Both the position numbers and the translations under genes were made by a program. A stretch of 64,000 bases of DNA from DATKCT01 sp035513055. Lineage in GTDB: Bacteria; Verrucomicrobiota; Verrucomicrobiia; Verrucomicrobiales; DEV007. The DNA is taken from NCBI GenBank assembly GCA_035513055.1, contig DATKCT010000066.1:1-64000 (forward strand), written 5' to 3'. Every line of letters begins with the position of its first letter. Position 1 is the stretch's first letter. Below are positions 26,047-35,384 of the stretch, piece by piece. Below the pieces are notes generated by a model. It had not been told where the DNA came from. It saw only the letters and a list, made by a program, of their open reading frames with translations, and searched no databases.

Positions 26047-27264
26047 TTATAGCAGCCAGCCCTCAAGAAGCTGAATCCGGACCTCTCTTCCCTCACTCCA
26101 ATCGCTGTTCCCGGGCATCCGCATCAGTGCGTTGGCCGCACTCAGCCCCCCGGCTCCGTGCGAGGCCTGGACACCCACGGGGCGGAAAAGCCCTCGCTCC
26201 CGGTCGTGCCGGCCCCTCACCCAGTGGGGCCGCGGCCCGGGGTTGCACACCCGCTCGCCCAAGCGGCAGGAAAGCTCCGGCGGCTCGGTGTCTTCGCTTG
26301 CAACACCTTGAAAACGAAGAAGTGCGGGAAAACAGAAACGCAAAAAACAAACGAAAACGGAGACCGGATTTCCCGGAAACCCATACACCGGACGCGTGTC
26401 GAGCAGGCCGAAGAGGAAAGGCTTGCCCGGTTTCAGATTGACCCCCCAGAAGACTTGCTCGAGCCCCATCTCTTTCAAAACGGGCCGGACATGATCGTGG
26501 CTTCCCACCGACATGCCGCCGGAAATAAGGAGAGCGTCGCATCCTTCCGCCGCCTGATCGAGCGTGCGCCGGAGCGGCAGTGATTCGTCCTCGCAGTGAT
26601 CGACTCCCAGCACCTCCGCGCCCGCCGCCCGGCAGAGTGCTTCCAACTGAATTCCATTGGTCTCATAGATCTCGCCCTCCGCCAGATCCTCTCCGGGCGC
26701 CCGCAATTCGCTCCCTGTGACCACGATCGAAATCCGGGGACGCCGCGCCACGGAGATCTCCCGGCATCCTTGAGAAGCCAGGAGCGCCAACTGGCGTGGT
26801 CCCAAGCGTCTTCCCGGTTCGAGGAGCACTTCGCCCTCGACCACATCGCCGCCACGCCGCCGGATGAAATCGCCTCGATCCACTGACCCCCGAAGGACCA
26901 ATTCATCCCCGTCCGCTTCCCATTCGGTCTCTTCCTGCATCTGCACCGCTCCAGCACCCGCCGGCAAGGGCGCTCCGGTGAAAATGCGCAACGCTTCACC
27001 CGCGGCCAGCCGGAAACTGCGGGTCCGGCCCGCCGCTTGCTCCCCCATCACCCGGAAGCGCTCTCCCGCTGCCGCCCCTGCTTCATTCCGCAGGCCTAGG
27101 GCAAATCCATCAACAGCGGCGTTGTCGAAGGGGGGGATGCACAGGCGAGCACAGAGCCGTTCGGCCACAAAGCGGTTTTGAGCAGCGCGAAGGGGCACGC
27201 GTTCCGAGGGCAGCACCCAAATCCGCTCGAGGATCCGCCCTCTGGCCTCGTGCTCCTCGATCAT
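26047..27264 (-). CDS. moeA: molybdopterin molybdenumtransferase
   Basis: A ~405-aa MoeA protein, which inserts molybdate into adenylylated molybdopterin. Domains in order: N-terminal IPPFDNAAVDGFALGL (family motif DNSAMDGYA), beta-domain with RIFTGAPLPAGAGAVQMQE and RRRGGDVVEGEVLL, MoCF domain with ISIVVTGSEL, ISGGMSVGSHDHV and GVNLKPGKPFLFGLL, then YGFPGNPVSVFVCF. ATG 27264 overlaps the stop of the upstream lipoprotein gene (ATGA), so I prefer it to the longer frame to 27417. No other molybdenum cofactor gene is near. The C-terminal domain IV is somewhat diverged but complete. Confidence 0.93.
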   Translation of the reverse strand: MIEEHEARGRILERIWVLPSERVPLRAAQNRFVAERLCARLCIPPFDNAAVDGFALGLRNEAGAAAGERFRVMGEQAAGRTRSFRLAAGEALRIFTGAPLPAGAGAVQMQEETEWEADGDELVLRGSVDRGDFIRRRGGDVVEGEVLLEPGRRLGPRQLALLASQGCREISVARRPRISIVVTGSELRAPGEDLAEGEIYETNGIQLEALCRAAGAEVLGVDHCEDESLPLRRTLDQAAEGCDALLISGGMSVGSHDHVRPVLKEMGLEQVFWGVNLKPGKPFLFGLLDTRPVYGFPGNPVSVFVCFLRFCFPALLRFQGVASEDTEPPELSCRLGERVCNPGPRPHWVRGRHDRERGLFRPVGVQASHGAGGLSAANALMRMPGNSDWSEGREVRIQLLEGWLL

Positions 27265-27872
27265 TCCCACTCGACGTCGCGCGGCTGATCTTCCGGCAAC
27301 CCGGGTTCCGCGAACGGATCGCTCCCGAAGCTCTCCGGATCCTCCCAGATTTCCTCCGGAGCATTCGACCACTGACTTGAAGGAGGCGTGGCGCCCGAGC
27401 CCCAGGCTTCCTCCCAACCCTCGTCGCCAGCCGCCTCGGTTCTGGGCCCAGAGAATTCTGTGGGCGCCGGTTCGGCGCCCGATCCCTCCGCGGAGAAAAC
27501 GGCTTCCATGGTTCCCTCCGGGAAAATGAAGTAAACCCGGTCACCTTTGGCGGGGGCCCCGCTCACAATATCCGCCACCAAATACTCCCGCCGCCGCTCG
27601 GCGCTCAAAGAAAGCTGGGCGCTCACGGTTTCCGAGCCGCGGCATTCGAGAGCAGCCTTTCGGGGCAAGACTACCGGCGATCCGCAGCGGATGAGGACGA
27701 ACTGTACCGGGCTGGACCGCACCAAGGCGATCTCCCCCACTTCGACCTCGCGCACAGACGGCAATGGCTGCGTGCCCGGCTGGGTCGCCGCCACCCGGCG
27801 ACCTTCGCGCAAGGCGGCGCAGCCCGGCCAAAGCGTAAGCAGCACGAGGCCGCCGGCAATCTTTCGCCACAT
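27261..27872 (-). CDS. lipoprotein of unknown function
   Basis: About 203 residues. ATG 27872 gives a short basic start (MWRKIAGG), a hydrophobic run and a lipobox-like LWPGC, so it is probably a lipid-anchored exported protein; ATG 27890 and TTG 27923 are other possible starts. A central region (GEIALVRSSPVQFVLIRCGS to GDRVYFIFPEG) is beta-rich. The last ~65 residues are acidic, rich in Glu, Trp and Pro and likely disordered (GWEEAWG, EEIWEDPESFGSDPF). I do not recognise the family. The 4-base overlap with moeA suggests co-translation. Confidence 0.65.
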   Translation of the reverse strand: MWRKIAGGLVLLTLWPGCAALREGRRVAATQPGTQPLPSVREVEVGEIALVRSSPVQFVLIRCGSPVVLPRKAALECRGSETVSAQLSLSAERRREYLVADIVSGAPAKGDRVYFIFPEGTMEAVFSAEGSGAEPAPTEFSGPRTEAAGDEGWEEAWGSGATPPSSQWSNAPEEIWEDPESFGSDPFAEPGLPEDQPRDVEWE

Positions 27873-28346
27873 CAGGCCGTCAGTAAGCATCACAACGCCC
27901 GCGCCGACAACTCCGGAACCCAACTTCCCGGGAATCCGCTCCCTCCCCCGCGAACTCTCCTCGCAAACGCCCCTCCGGCGAGTCCGGACCGGGGCGACCC
28001 CGCATTTTTGCGCCCTGGGCTGCGCGCGGCCTTAGCCGTAAGGGGTTCGCAGCGCCTCGCGACGAAACGGCATGAGAAGTGAGCTACACTTTCTTTAGAA
28101 AAATGCCTGAACCCGGTTGACCTCCCTGACCGTTACCCCTAGAATCCTCGCGCCGGTGCAACGAACCAGCGATCGACGTTCAGGGAAATCCAGATCTCTT
28201 GCAGTGGGCTCAGGCGGGGGTTGTTTTGCAGCGATCCCCAGCCCTCTCGGCGATCCGCCTCGTCTGTGGCTCCGCTTCCCAGCCTTCCCAACGGCAGGAT
28301 TCCATCCTCCTTCGTTAGGAACGCTCTAACCCATCGCCCATCCGCC
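27873..28346. other. divergent intergenic region between lipoprotein and SHD1 genes
   Basis: About 470 bases with no supported gene. It contains a good sigma70-type promoter (28117-28145) driving the SHD1 gene, leaving a leader of about 195 bases. No recognisable riboswitch was found by eye. Alternative starts of the minus-strand lipoprotein reach to 27923. Confidence 0.6.
28117..28145 (+). promoter_or_regulatory. sigma70-type promoter for the SHD1 gene
   Basis: TTGACC (28117-28122), a 17-base spacer and TAGAAT (28140-28145). This is the best -35/-10 pair I saw in the window; expected start of transcription is near 28152. Confidence 0.55.
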
Positions 28347-29087
28347 ATGAAACGTTCCCGCCTCTCGAAAGTCTTCTCGGCCGGGCAACGACGGGCCTGT
28401 GTCACAGCCGTTCTTCTCTCGACCGCCGCCGCGTCCGCAGCGGATCCTCGCACCTTCACCGACATCGAGGGGCGCGCCATCGTCGCCGAACCCGTGGCGG
28501 TGGAGGGCGATGTCGCTCTCATCCGTAAACAGTCCGACGGACGCATCTACCGGGTGCCCCTGGCGCAACTCAGCGAGAAAGACCGGGAGTTCTTCGCCAA
28601 CTGGGAGGCGCCAGCCCAACCAGCTCCACTCAAGGCCACCTGCGTGCAGAAATCCACCGGCGCCGGCAACGCGCGAAACCGCTATTACGAGATCACGCTC
28701 GAGAATCGCAGAACCACTCCTCTCACCGGGCTGACTTGCGCCTACCGTCTCATCATCGAACGCAACGACCGCTACGCGGAGGAACGATTCCAACGCGCTA
28801 CCGAAGACGGCGAAGTCCCGGTCCCGGAAATTCCGGCTCGCGGAAAGGTCACTATCAAAACTGCGCCAGTCCTCCTCACCCGGGGCAACGAAGCCGACCT
28901 CCAGGGGTCGATCACAATCCTCCGCAAATGGAACGACTCTCTGGCCGGCATCAATCTCAGCCTGCGCCGGGGAAAAACCGAGGTTTTTGCGGATTCGGTC
29001 GGGGCTTTTAAGGATCGCGGCGTGCCGGCTCCCCGAGTCGAGCCGGAGGCTCCGGAACCCCCCGATCCCCCCGATCCTCAACCCTGA
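28347..29087 (+). CDS. exported SHD1-domain protein
   Basis: 246 residues with a signal peptide (MKRSRLSKVF...ACVTAVLLSTAAASA). Residues ~30-75 form an SLA1-homology-domain-1-like unit: RTFTDIEGRAIVAEPVAVEG, then VPLAQLSEKDREFF. In PVC bacteria this domain is very common at the start of exported proteins; its function there is not established. The middle (~85-205) is a beta-rich region (NRYYEITLENRRTTPLTGLT) that resembles an immunoglobulin-like fold. The tail is Pro/Glu-rich. ATG 28347 is chosen because it starts the signal peptide. The next gene, 51 bases on, is also exported and has a related N-terminal segment. Confidence 0.75.
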   Translation: MKRSRLSKVFSAGQRRACVTAVLLSTAAASAADPRTFTDIEGRAIVAEPVAVEGDVALIRKQSDGRIYRVPLAQLSEKDREFFANWEAPAQPAPLKATCVQKSTGAGNARNRYYEITLENRRTTPLTGLTCAYRLIIERNDRYAEERFQRATEDGEVPVPEIPARGKVTIKTAPVLLTRGNEADLQGSITILRKWNDSLAGINLSLRRGKTEVFADSVGAFKDRGVPAPRVEPEAPEPPDPPDPQP

Positions 29088-29138
29088 TCAAACGGGGCGG
29101 CCGGCTTTCCTGTCGCCTACTTCCGATCGCAGCGTGGT

Positions 29139-30644
29139 ATGCCCGTAGTGTATTCCGATCTGAAACCGCCCTGGCCTATCACGGGTCTAATGCTCCTTTT
29201 GGGCAGCCTCACGGCCGCGGCCGGCTCCGGATCCTCCTGGGCGGATCTGCGCGCCTGGACCTCCGAAGGCCCCGATGGCCCGGAGACTGTGCAAGCCGCC
29301 TTTGTCGATATCGACCGAACCCGTGTTTCCATTGCCGTCGAAGGAGAATCCACTGCGCGCGCCCTCCCCATTTCCCGCTTAGCGCCGGAGGACCGTGCCG
29401 CGTTGACCCAATTCTGGAAGGACCAGCTTGCTCCGTTCTGGGTCTTGGACCCGCCCGCAGGCCTCCCTGAGCAAGGGATCTCGGTGAACCCCCAGGTCCG
29501 CGTGGTACGGGAGGATCGCGACCGCCGCCTCTTCGTCTACGAAACCCAACACTTCCGCTTCGAGGCGGACGACCAGCTCTCGACCTCGCTCGTCCATGAC
29601 TGCTCGCGAGCCTTCGAGATCACTTACGAACTCTTTATCCGCCTCCCCTTGGGTCTGCGGCCGTCCCCGCCCGAAGGAGGGCGCTACCGGGTTCGCCTTT
29701 TCCGGGACCGCAAAGACTACGTCGCCATCGGCAAAGCCCCGCCCAACACCGCCGGCGTCTACACCTTCGATGACCGCACCAACAAAGTTCCTTTCGATTC
29801 CTTGGGCTTGGTCCGGGAGGGCGACAAATGGCGCATGGATCCAAAGCATTACGACACGCATACGTTGATCCACGAGACCACGCACCAGCTCATGCATGAC
29901 TGGGGCCAGATCATCCCCCTTTGGGTAGCCGAAGGTCTCGCGGAAGCGGTTGCCTGCATACCCTACCGCACCGGAATTCTCCTCGTCGGCGACTGGCGAA
30001 AAGGGGTCTCCGCCCACCTCGACTCGTCCCTCTTCAACGCCGTCTCGGCGGCCGCGCTCGAAGTCATGGAAGAGATCGCCCTGGCGCCCTCCCCACAGCG
30101 GCATCCGCTCTTCAGCCAAATGGAACAGATGAGAGCGCTGTGGGAAGGGCAACCTCCGCCTGCTGCGGAACTCAGCCGCACTTTCGGCATCACCCTCGCC
30201 GATCCCGCCGAACTCTTGATCATGAGTCATCAGCGATTCATGAGCCAGGGACTGGACACCCCTCCCTTTGCTCGCAACACCACCCGCTTCCAACCGATCC
30301 AGCAAATCCCAGCCTCTTTCCACTACCTCACCTCGCTGGTGATCGCCTACCACCTTCTGACTCAGGACGGAACGCAGGGTCCGCGCCGATTCCGCGCCTA
30401 CCTGATGCGTTTGCAACTGCTGTATCAGGAATCCGTCCAGTGGCAAGAGACTCCCGATGCGAAGATCCTAACGGATGCCCCGGAAGTCATCAAGAAGCTG
30501 CGGGCCATCGATCTCGAGCGCGAGCATCCTTATTCCAGACTCGCGCTGCCCGTTCTGTTGCGGAACCAATCGATGGATGCCTTCCGGACCCGGGTCTCCG
30601 GCTCCTCCGGCTTGCCTCTGGGCCGTCGCGCCGCGAGGGAATAG
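29139..30644 (+). CDS. exported zinc metallopeptidase-like protein (HExxH)
   Basis: 501 residues. The N-terminal hydrophobic segment PWPITGLMLLLGSLTAAAG is a signal peptide or anchor. Next comes an SHD1-like unit (WTSEGPDGPETVQAAFVDID ... LPISRLAPEDRAAL), then a peptidase region similar to the DUF1570 type. The metal motif is HETTH (TLIHETTHQLMHDW, ~247-260), and EGLAEAVA about 20 residues later offers the third ligand Glu, as in gluzincins. All catalytic residues are present. The substrate is unknown; the pairing with the SHD1 protein suggests a shared envelope task. It converges on the DUF1501 gene with a 15-base gap. Confidence 0.75.
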   Translation: MPVVYSDLKPPWPITGLMLLLGSLTAAAGSGSSWADLRAWTSEGPDGPETVQAAFVDIDRTRVSIAVEGESTARALPISRLAPEDRAALTQFWKDQLAPFWVLDPPAGLPEQGISVNPQVRVVREDRDRRLFVYETQHFRFEADDQLSTSLVHDCSRAFEITYELFIRLPLGLRPSPPEGGRYRVRLFRDRKDYVAIGKAPPNTAGVYTFDDRTNKVPFDSLGLVREGDKWRMDPKHYDTHTLIHETTHQLMHDWGQIIPLWVAEGLAEAVACIPYRTGILLVGDWRKGVSAHLDSSLFNAVSAAALEVMEEIALAPSPQRHPLFSQMEQMRALWEGQPPPAAELSRTFGITLADPAELLIMSHQRFMSQGLDTPPFARNTTRFQPIQQIPASFHYLTSLVIAYHLLTQDGTQGPRRFRAYLMRLQLLYQESVQWQETPDAKILTDAPEVIKKLRAIDLEREHPYSRLALPVLLRNQSMDAFRTRVSGSSGLPLGRRAARE

Positions 30645-30659
30645 TTCGCATTCCTCAGA

Positions 30660-32078
30660 TCAAGCGAGGATTTCGCGCACAACTTTTCCGTAGACGTCCG
30701 TCAGGCGGAAATCGCGCCCGGCGTGCCGGTAGACCAGTCGCTCGTGATCCATTCCCAAAACATGAAGCAGTGTCGCGTGGAGATCGTGCATGTGCACCGG
30801 GTTCTCGACCGGGCGGTATCCGAAGTCGTCGGTTGATCCAAAGGTAAGGCCTCCCCGGATCCCGCCGCCCGCCATCCACATGGTGAAGGCTTGCGGGTGA
30901 TGGCCGCGACCGTCCCCGTTCTCGGCCATGGGCGTCCGGCCGAACTCGCCGCCCCACAAGACCAGCGTGTCCTCGAGCAGACCGCGCCGGCTCAAGTCCT
31001 CGAGCAGTCCAGCAATGGGCCGGTCTACCTTGGCCGATTCAGCGATGTGACCCTCTTGGACCTTGTTGTGGTGATCCCAGGTGTAGTCCGTCGATACCTG
31101 AATGTAGCGCACGCCCCGTTCCGCGAACTTGCGCGCCAGCAGGCACTGGCGTCCGAAGTTGTCGGCCGGTTCCGTCCCCACCCCGTAAAGTTCGCGGATC
31201 TCCGAGGGTTCGTCGTCCAAACTGATGATCTGCGGCAGCGTCGACTGCATCCGAAACGCCAGCTCGTAGCTCTCGATGAGCCCCTCGATGCCCTGGTCTC
31301 CTCCCGATTCGCTCAAGTGGTCGCGATTGAAGGCTTGGACCAGATCAAGTTGACGCCGTTGCGACCCGGACTCCGGCCTCGGATGGGTGAGGTTCGGGAC
31401 GACGGCCTGAGCCACCGGGATCTCCGCGGAACCGATGGCCATGCCTTGATGAATAGCTGGCAGAAAAGCCGCGCCGTAGTTCTGCACGCCGCCATGACCC
31501 CGCGGCGGCGAAATGGTGATGAACGCCGGCAAATTCTCGCTCTCACATCCCAAACCATAACTCACCCAGGCCCCGATGCTCGGCCGTACCAGATTCGCCT
31601 GACCCGTGTGCAACCGCAAAAGCGCTTCCCCGTGGGCCGAACCTTCCGTATGGACCGACCGGATGACGCAGAGCTTGTCCGCGTGCTGAGCCAAATGCGG
31701 AAAAAGTTCGCTGATCCATACTCCGCTTTGTCCATGCTGCGCAAACGCAAAAGGAGATCCCAGCACTTCGCCGAGGCGATCCCGGTCGCTTCCCACATCT
31801 TTCCCTCGCAGCGGCTTCCCCGCCTTCTCATTCAAGAGCCTCTTGGGATCAAACAAATCGACATGACTGGGTCCTCCCCACATAAAAAGGAAGATCACGC
31901 GTTTCGCGCGCGGGGCGATGTGCGGAACGCGGACGTTCCACGGATCCGCCGCAAGATCCCGGGCCGCAAAGGCGTCGCGCCCGGCGAGCGCCGACAAGAC
32001 CACGTGACCGAAACCGCAGGCGCTCACGCGCAACATATCCCTGCGGTTAGGCGCCTTCGCAAAATGGCAACAGCTCAT
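30660..32078 (-). CDS. DUF1501 family protein
   Basis: 472 residues, typical DUF1501 (PF07394). It has a Tat-like start (NRRDMLRVSACGFG), then KRVIFLFMWGGPSHVDLFDP, SVHTEGSAHGEALLRLHTGQ, GGEFGRTPMAENGDGRGHHP and a C-terminal HATLLHVLGMDH. The pattern of conserved Asp/His residues resembles the alkaline phosphatase/sulfatase fold, but no activity is proven for the family. DUF1501 genes in Planctomycetes and Verrucomicrobia nearly always sit next to a DUF1549/DUF1553 gene, as here: the upstream partner ends 3 bases before this start. Confidence 0.92.
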   Translation of the reverse strand: MSCCHFAKAPNRRDMLRVSACGFGHVVLSALAGRDAFAARDLAADPWNVRVPHIAPRAKRVIFLFMWGGPSHVDLFDPKRLLNEKAGKPLRGKDVGSDRDRLGEVLGSPFAFAQHGQSGVWISELFPHLAQHADKLCVIRSVHTEGSAHGEALLRLHTGQANLVRPSIGAWVSYGLGCESENLPAFITISPPRGHGGVQNYGAAFLPAIHQGMAIGSAEIPVAQAVVPNLTHPRPESGSQRRQLDLVQAFNRDHLSESGGDQGIEGLIESYELAFRMQSTLPQIISLDDEPSEIRELYGVGTEPADNFGRQCLLARKFAERGVRYIQVSTDYTWDHHNKVQEGHIAESAKVDRPIAGLLEDLSRRGLLEDTLVLWGGEFGRTPMAENGDGRGHHPQAFTMWMAGGGIRGGLTFGSTDDFGYRPVENPVHMHDLHATLLHVLGMDHERLVYRHAGRDFRLTDVYGKVVREILA

Positions 32079-32081
32079 GAT

Positions 32082-34238
32082 TCACTCCACGTATTGAAAC
32101 CGGCTCAAGGAAAACATTGCGTGGCAGGCCATCGACCACGCGCGAAATTCGGCATCCGGTTCGTCTTGCTTGGGAAGGTTCTTTCCAGCGGCGTCCTGAA
32201 TAAAGGCCAAAACCCGTTGTCTCTCGTCCTCCGACGGCTTGCAGTTGAGAATCAGCTCGAACATTTTGTCGACGCGCGCAGCTGCGCCGCCGCTCGTCTC
32301 ATCCTTCAACACCCTCCGCGCCGCCGCTTCCGCCGCCTCAATGACCATCTTGTCGTTGAGCAAGAACAATCCCTGCGTGGCGACGTTGGTCCGCGGCCGC
32401 GATCCGGTCGTCGCGTGCGGATCGGCAAAGTTGAAGGCGTCGAACAGTTCCGGCAGATCGTTGCGGATCACCGGCAGGTAGACGCTGCGACAGGAAAAGC
32501 CGGTGCGCCGGCGCACCTCGTTTTTGCCGACAGCCGTCGCTTGATCTCCCAAATACCACACCGTGGATTGCATCCGGGTCAGGTCCAACTCACCGGCTGA
32601 TAGGAGCATCGCGTCCCGCAACGCTTCCGCCTCGAGACGGCGCCGGTTCGCCCTCCAGAGTAGGCGGTTGTCCGGATCGGTCGCGTAGGCTTCGGCGTCG
32701 CTCTCACTGCTCAGGCCAAAAGTCCGGCTCAATGCAATCTTGCGAACCAGAGATTTCACCGACCATCCCGAGTCGATCAATTCGCGGGCCAGATAATCGA
32801 GCAGTTCCGGGTGGCTGGGCTCCTCGCCTGTCCGTCCAAAGTTGTCGGTTGTCCTGACGATGCCCTCCCCGATCAGGTGAAGCCAGATCCGGTTGGCGAG
32901 AACGCGCGCAGTCAATCTCCCTGCCCCGGCCTCGACGTCCGTGAGCCAACGGCCCAGCTCCATTCGCCCGCTGGAACCCTCCGGAATCCCGGGCTTTACC
33001 CCGGCCGCGACGACGCCCAAGAATCCTCGCGCGACCTTGTCTCCCGGCCGATCGAACTGCCCGGCCCGGCGAATGGATTCGTCGCCCGGCGCATCCGCAT
33101 CAGCGGGAATCATCGCCCGCGGAGGGATCGGCGGCGGATTGGAAATAGCCGCATCCAGCTCGGCGATCAATCCATTCTGCGCCTCGATTCGCTTTTCGAT
33201 CGGCTCAGCTTGATCCCCTGCGCCTGCAGACGCCGCTCCGGGATGGTTCGCGACGAATTCCTCGAGGGCGGTCGCCTCTCCGTTTTTCAACAATTCCAGA
33301 AGCGACCCGGCCTGCTCCCGCGTCTTCTTCATTTTAGGCAGGCCCCGCCAGTATTCCTCGTAGATCCCGTCCAGCACATCGCCGTCCTCGCCTAGACCGG
33401 CCAGACGTTCCATCACCCTCTGCTCCCCCAGCATGTAGCGCTGCTCCATCACCTGTGTCGACGTCAGGATGCCGGCCATCGCATAATAGTCCGCCGTGGG
33501 AATCGGATCGAACTTGTGATCATGACACCTCGCGCAACCGAGAGTGAGCCCGAGAAAAGCCCGCCCGATGGTGTCGAGCTGTTCGTCGGCGACCTCCATC
33601 CGCTGTCGCTCGACATCGTTGCCCAGCAACACCTTTGGACCGATGACCAAGAACCCTGCCGCGATCCGTTTACGGTCGCGTTCCTCGATGGATGAGAACG
33701 GCAACAGATCGCCGGCGATCTGCTCAAGAACTAAGCGATCGTAGGACAGATCTGCGTTGACGGAATCAATCACCCAGTTCCGGTAACGCCATGCTTCGCG
33801 GAACAGGAAGTTCTCATCCAAACCATTGGAATCGGCATAACGGGCCAGGTCGAGCCAGTGCCGGCCCCAACGCTCCCCGAACTGCGGCGAGTTGAGCAGA
33901 TGATCGACCAGCCGTTCGACTGCGTCAGCCCCTTTGTCCTCGACGAACGCCTGCACCGCCGCTGGGTCCGGAGGCAATCCGGTCAATTGAAGATAGAGTC
34001 TCCGGATCAGGTCCAGCGGATCCGCGTCGGCGCCGGGTTTCAAGCCCGCGGCCTCAAGTCCGGTAAGCACGAAGTCATCGATGGGCGACCTCGACCAATC
34101 CGAACTCGTTGCCGGACGGGTATGGGCCAGAGGTCGAAACGCCCAGTGGTCCCTTCCGCCAGCAGCATCCGCCAAATCACCGGCCTCGGCCACCGGTCCA
34201 ACCGCAAGAATGAGGGCAAGCGCAAGGGGAATCTCCAT
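32082..34238 (-). CDS. DUF1549/DUF1553 (PSD1) protein
   Basis: About 718 residues from ATG 34238, where a signal peptide begins (MEIPLALALILAVGPVAEAG); the open frame to 34427 has no such start. The DUF1549 part (~30-280) shows HWAFRPL, SPIDDFVLTGLEAAGL, RRLYLQLTGLPP, ERWGRHWLDLARYADSNG and GCARCHDHKFDPI. The DUF1553 part (~450-680) shows RLTARVLANRIWLHLIGEGI, LLDYLARELIDSGWSVKSLV and RANRRRLEAEALRD. Many relatives carry an N-terminal cytochrome c domain; none is visible here, although the internal CARCHDHKFDP motif contains a CxxCH. Function unknown; forms a pair with DUF1501. Confidence 0.9.
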   Translation of the reverse strand: MEIPLALALILAVGPVAEAGDLADAAGGRDHWAFRPLAHTRPATSSDWSRSPIDDFVLTGLEAAGLKPGADADPLDLIRRLYLQLTGLPPDPAAVQAFVEDKGADAVERLVDHLLNSPQFGERWGRHWLDLARYADSNGLDENFLFREAWRYRNWVIDSVNADLSYDRLVLEQIAGDLLPFSSIEERDRKRIAAGFLVIGPKVLLGNDVERQRMEVADEQLDTIGRAFLGLTLGCARCHDHKFDPIPTADYYAMAGILTSTQVMEQRYMLGEQRVMERLAGLGEDGDVLDGIYEEYWRGLPKMKKTREQAGSLLELLKNGEATALEEFVANHPGAASAGAGDQAEPIEKRIEAQNGLIAELDAAISNPPPIPPRAMIPADADAPGDESIRRAGQFDRPGDKVARGFLGVVAAGVKPGIPEGSSGRMELGRWLTDVEAGAGRLTARVLANRIWLHLIGEGIVRTTDNFGRTGEEPSHPELLDYLARELIDSGWSVKSLVRKIALSRTFGLSSESDAEAYATDPDNRLLWRANRRRLEAEALRDAMLLSAGELDLTRMQSTVWYLGDQATAVGKNEVRRRTGFSCRSVYLPVIRNDLPELFDAFNFADPHATTGSRPRTNVATQGLFLLNDKMVIEAAEAAARRVLKDETSGGAAARVDKMFELILNCKPSEDERQRVLAFIQDAAGKNLPKQDEPDAEFRAWSMACHAMFSLSRFQYVE

Positions 34239-34630
34239 TCGTCTTGGAGAAAACTCCACGGGAGACCCATTTCGCATTCGGAAACCGAAGTTCTGTGATC
34301 TCACATGCAAAACCCCATGCTCGGAACGCTCTCCAATCGCCCTAGCCCATTCAAGCGGCAGGGGCGATCCTCTACGCGGAGAACGCTCTTTCCCCGGAAG
34401 CCTGACCCGATGTGGCTCGAGGGGCAAGCAAGAACTTCAGTCCGCAAACAGGGCGTGTTGATCTTATTCGGTGATGCCGCGCGGAACTTGGACTGCGCCG
34501 AGATCGCCGCTCTGTTTCGAGCCGAGGAGCGCCGTGGGAGAAATGTGGCCGAGCAAGAGGCTCGGGAATGGGGAGATCGAACCTTCGTTCCCTCTGTTGT
34601 CTCCTGTTCAATCCGAAGGGATCGTCTCCA
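34239..34630. other. intergenic region upstream of the DUF1549 gene
   Basis: 392 bases between ndk (end) and the DUF1549 gene (start), both on the minus strand. Frames on either strand here have no family resemblance, and no clear promoter or hairpin was found. It should contain the promoter for the DUF1549/DUF1501 pair. Confidence 0.5.
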
Positions 34631-35077
34631 TCAGCCGCCGGCGGGAATCGCGGGCGCGAAAATCTCCTCCGGCCTGAAGAAGCGCTTCAATTCCCCCTCC
34701 GCACTCTCGATTGAATCGGAAGCGTGAGCCACGTTGACCATCTTGTTCTCGCCCATGTCGCCGCGGATGGTTCCCGCAGGCGCCTCCGCCGAGTCCGTCG
34801 GCCCCAGAAGGTCGCGCACCCGTTGCACCACGTCCGGACCCGACAAGGCGATAGCCACGACCGGACTGGACTGCATGAAAGCGACAATGCTGGGGAAAAA
34901 GGGCTTGCCGGCCACGTGAGCGTAATGATCACGCAACAGTTCCTCCGTCAATTCCATCATCTTCATCCCGCGCACGATGAAGCCTTCCTTCTCGAACCGG
35001 CGCAAGACCTCACCGCAGTGACCCTTGGTCACGCAGTCAGGTTTCAGCAGGATCAGGGAGGTTTCTTCGACGGACAT
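34631..35077 (-). CDS. ndk: nucleoside diphosphate kinase
   Basis: A 148-aa Ndk, which moves the gamma phosphate between nucleoside di- and triphosphates through a phospho-His. The start MSVEETSLILLKPDCV (ATG 35077) fits; an upstream in-frame start at 35113 would add 12 unlikely residues. The catalytic His lies in NVAHASDS (usual NVAHGSDS; Ala replaces Gly), followed by SAEGELKRFF. The Lys/Arg residues of the nucleotide site are present. Length is normal. Confidence 0.95.
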   Translation of the reverse strand: MSVEETSLILLKPDCVTKGHCGEVLRRFEKEGFIVRGMKMMELTEELLRDHYAHVAGKPFFPSIVAFMQSSPVVAIALSGPDVVQRVRDLLGPTDSAEAPAGTIRGDMGENKMVNVAHASDSIESAEGELKRFFRPEEIFAPAIPAGG

Positions 35078-35384
35078 AGGCCGCGAAGAAAAACGCAATC
35101 CACGCCTTTGCAAGAGGGGAAAGATGGGTCCGCAACTTCATCGCCACGCCGTTCCCCAGGGAGACGCAGAGAGCGCCAACGCCCTAGCGCACTGTTCCGC
35201 GGTCTGGGACTAACATGCGCCGGATGTGTGTTCCGGCTCTCCCCAAAACCCCAACCGCGATTTGTAGACCGGTTCTTTGCTTTCCACGATGCGAAGCTTT
35301 CTTTGGAGGAATTGGGCGACATCGCCTACCCCTATGTCGACTGATTGGAAAAACTTGTCTCGGAACCGTGACCGGACGGCGCCC
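35078..35384. other. divergent intergenic region between ndk and the TAXI gene
   Basis: 307 bases holding the upstream regions of both genes. The TAXI frame stays open back to 35277 but upstream residues lack a signal peptide. No firm promoter or RNA structure was found. Confidence 0.45.

Noticed and set aside
30891..32600. 569-aa plus-strand frame
   Set aside because: Antisense to the DUF1501 and DUF1549 genes, which have clear family signatures.
34305..34727. 140-aa plus-strand frame in the ndk/DUF1549 gap
   Set aside because: No family features, no ribosome site, and its 3' part is antisense to ndk.
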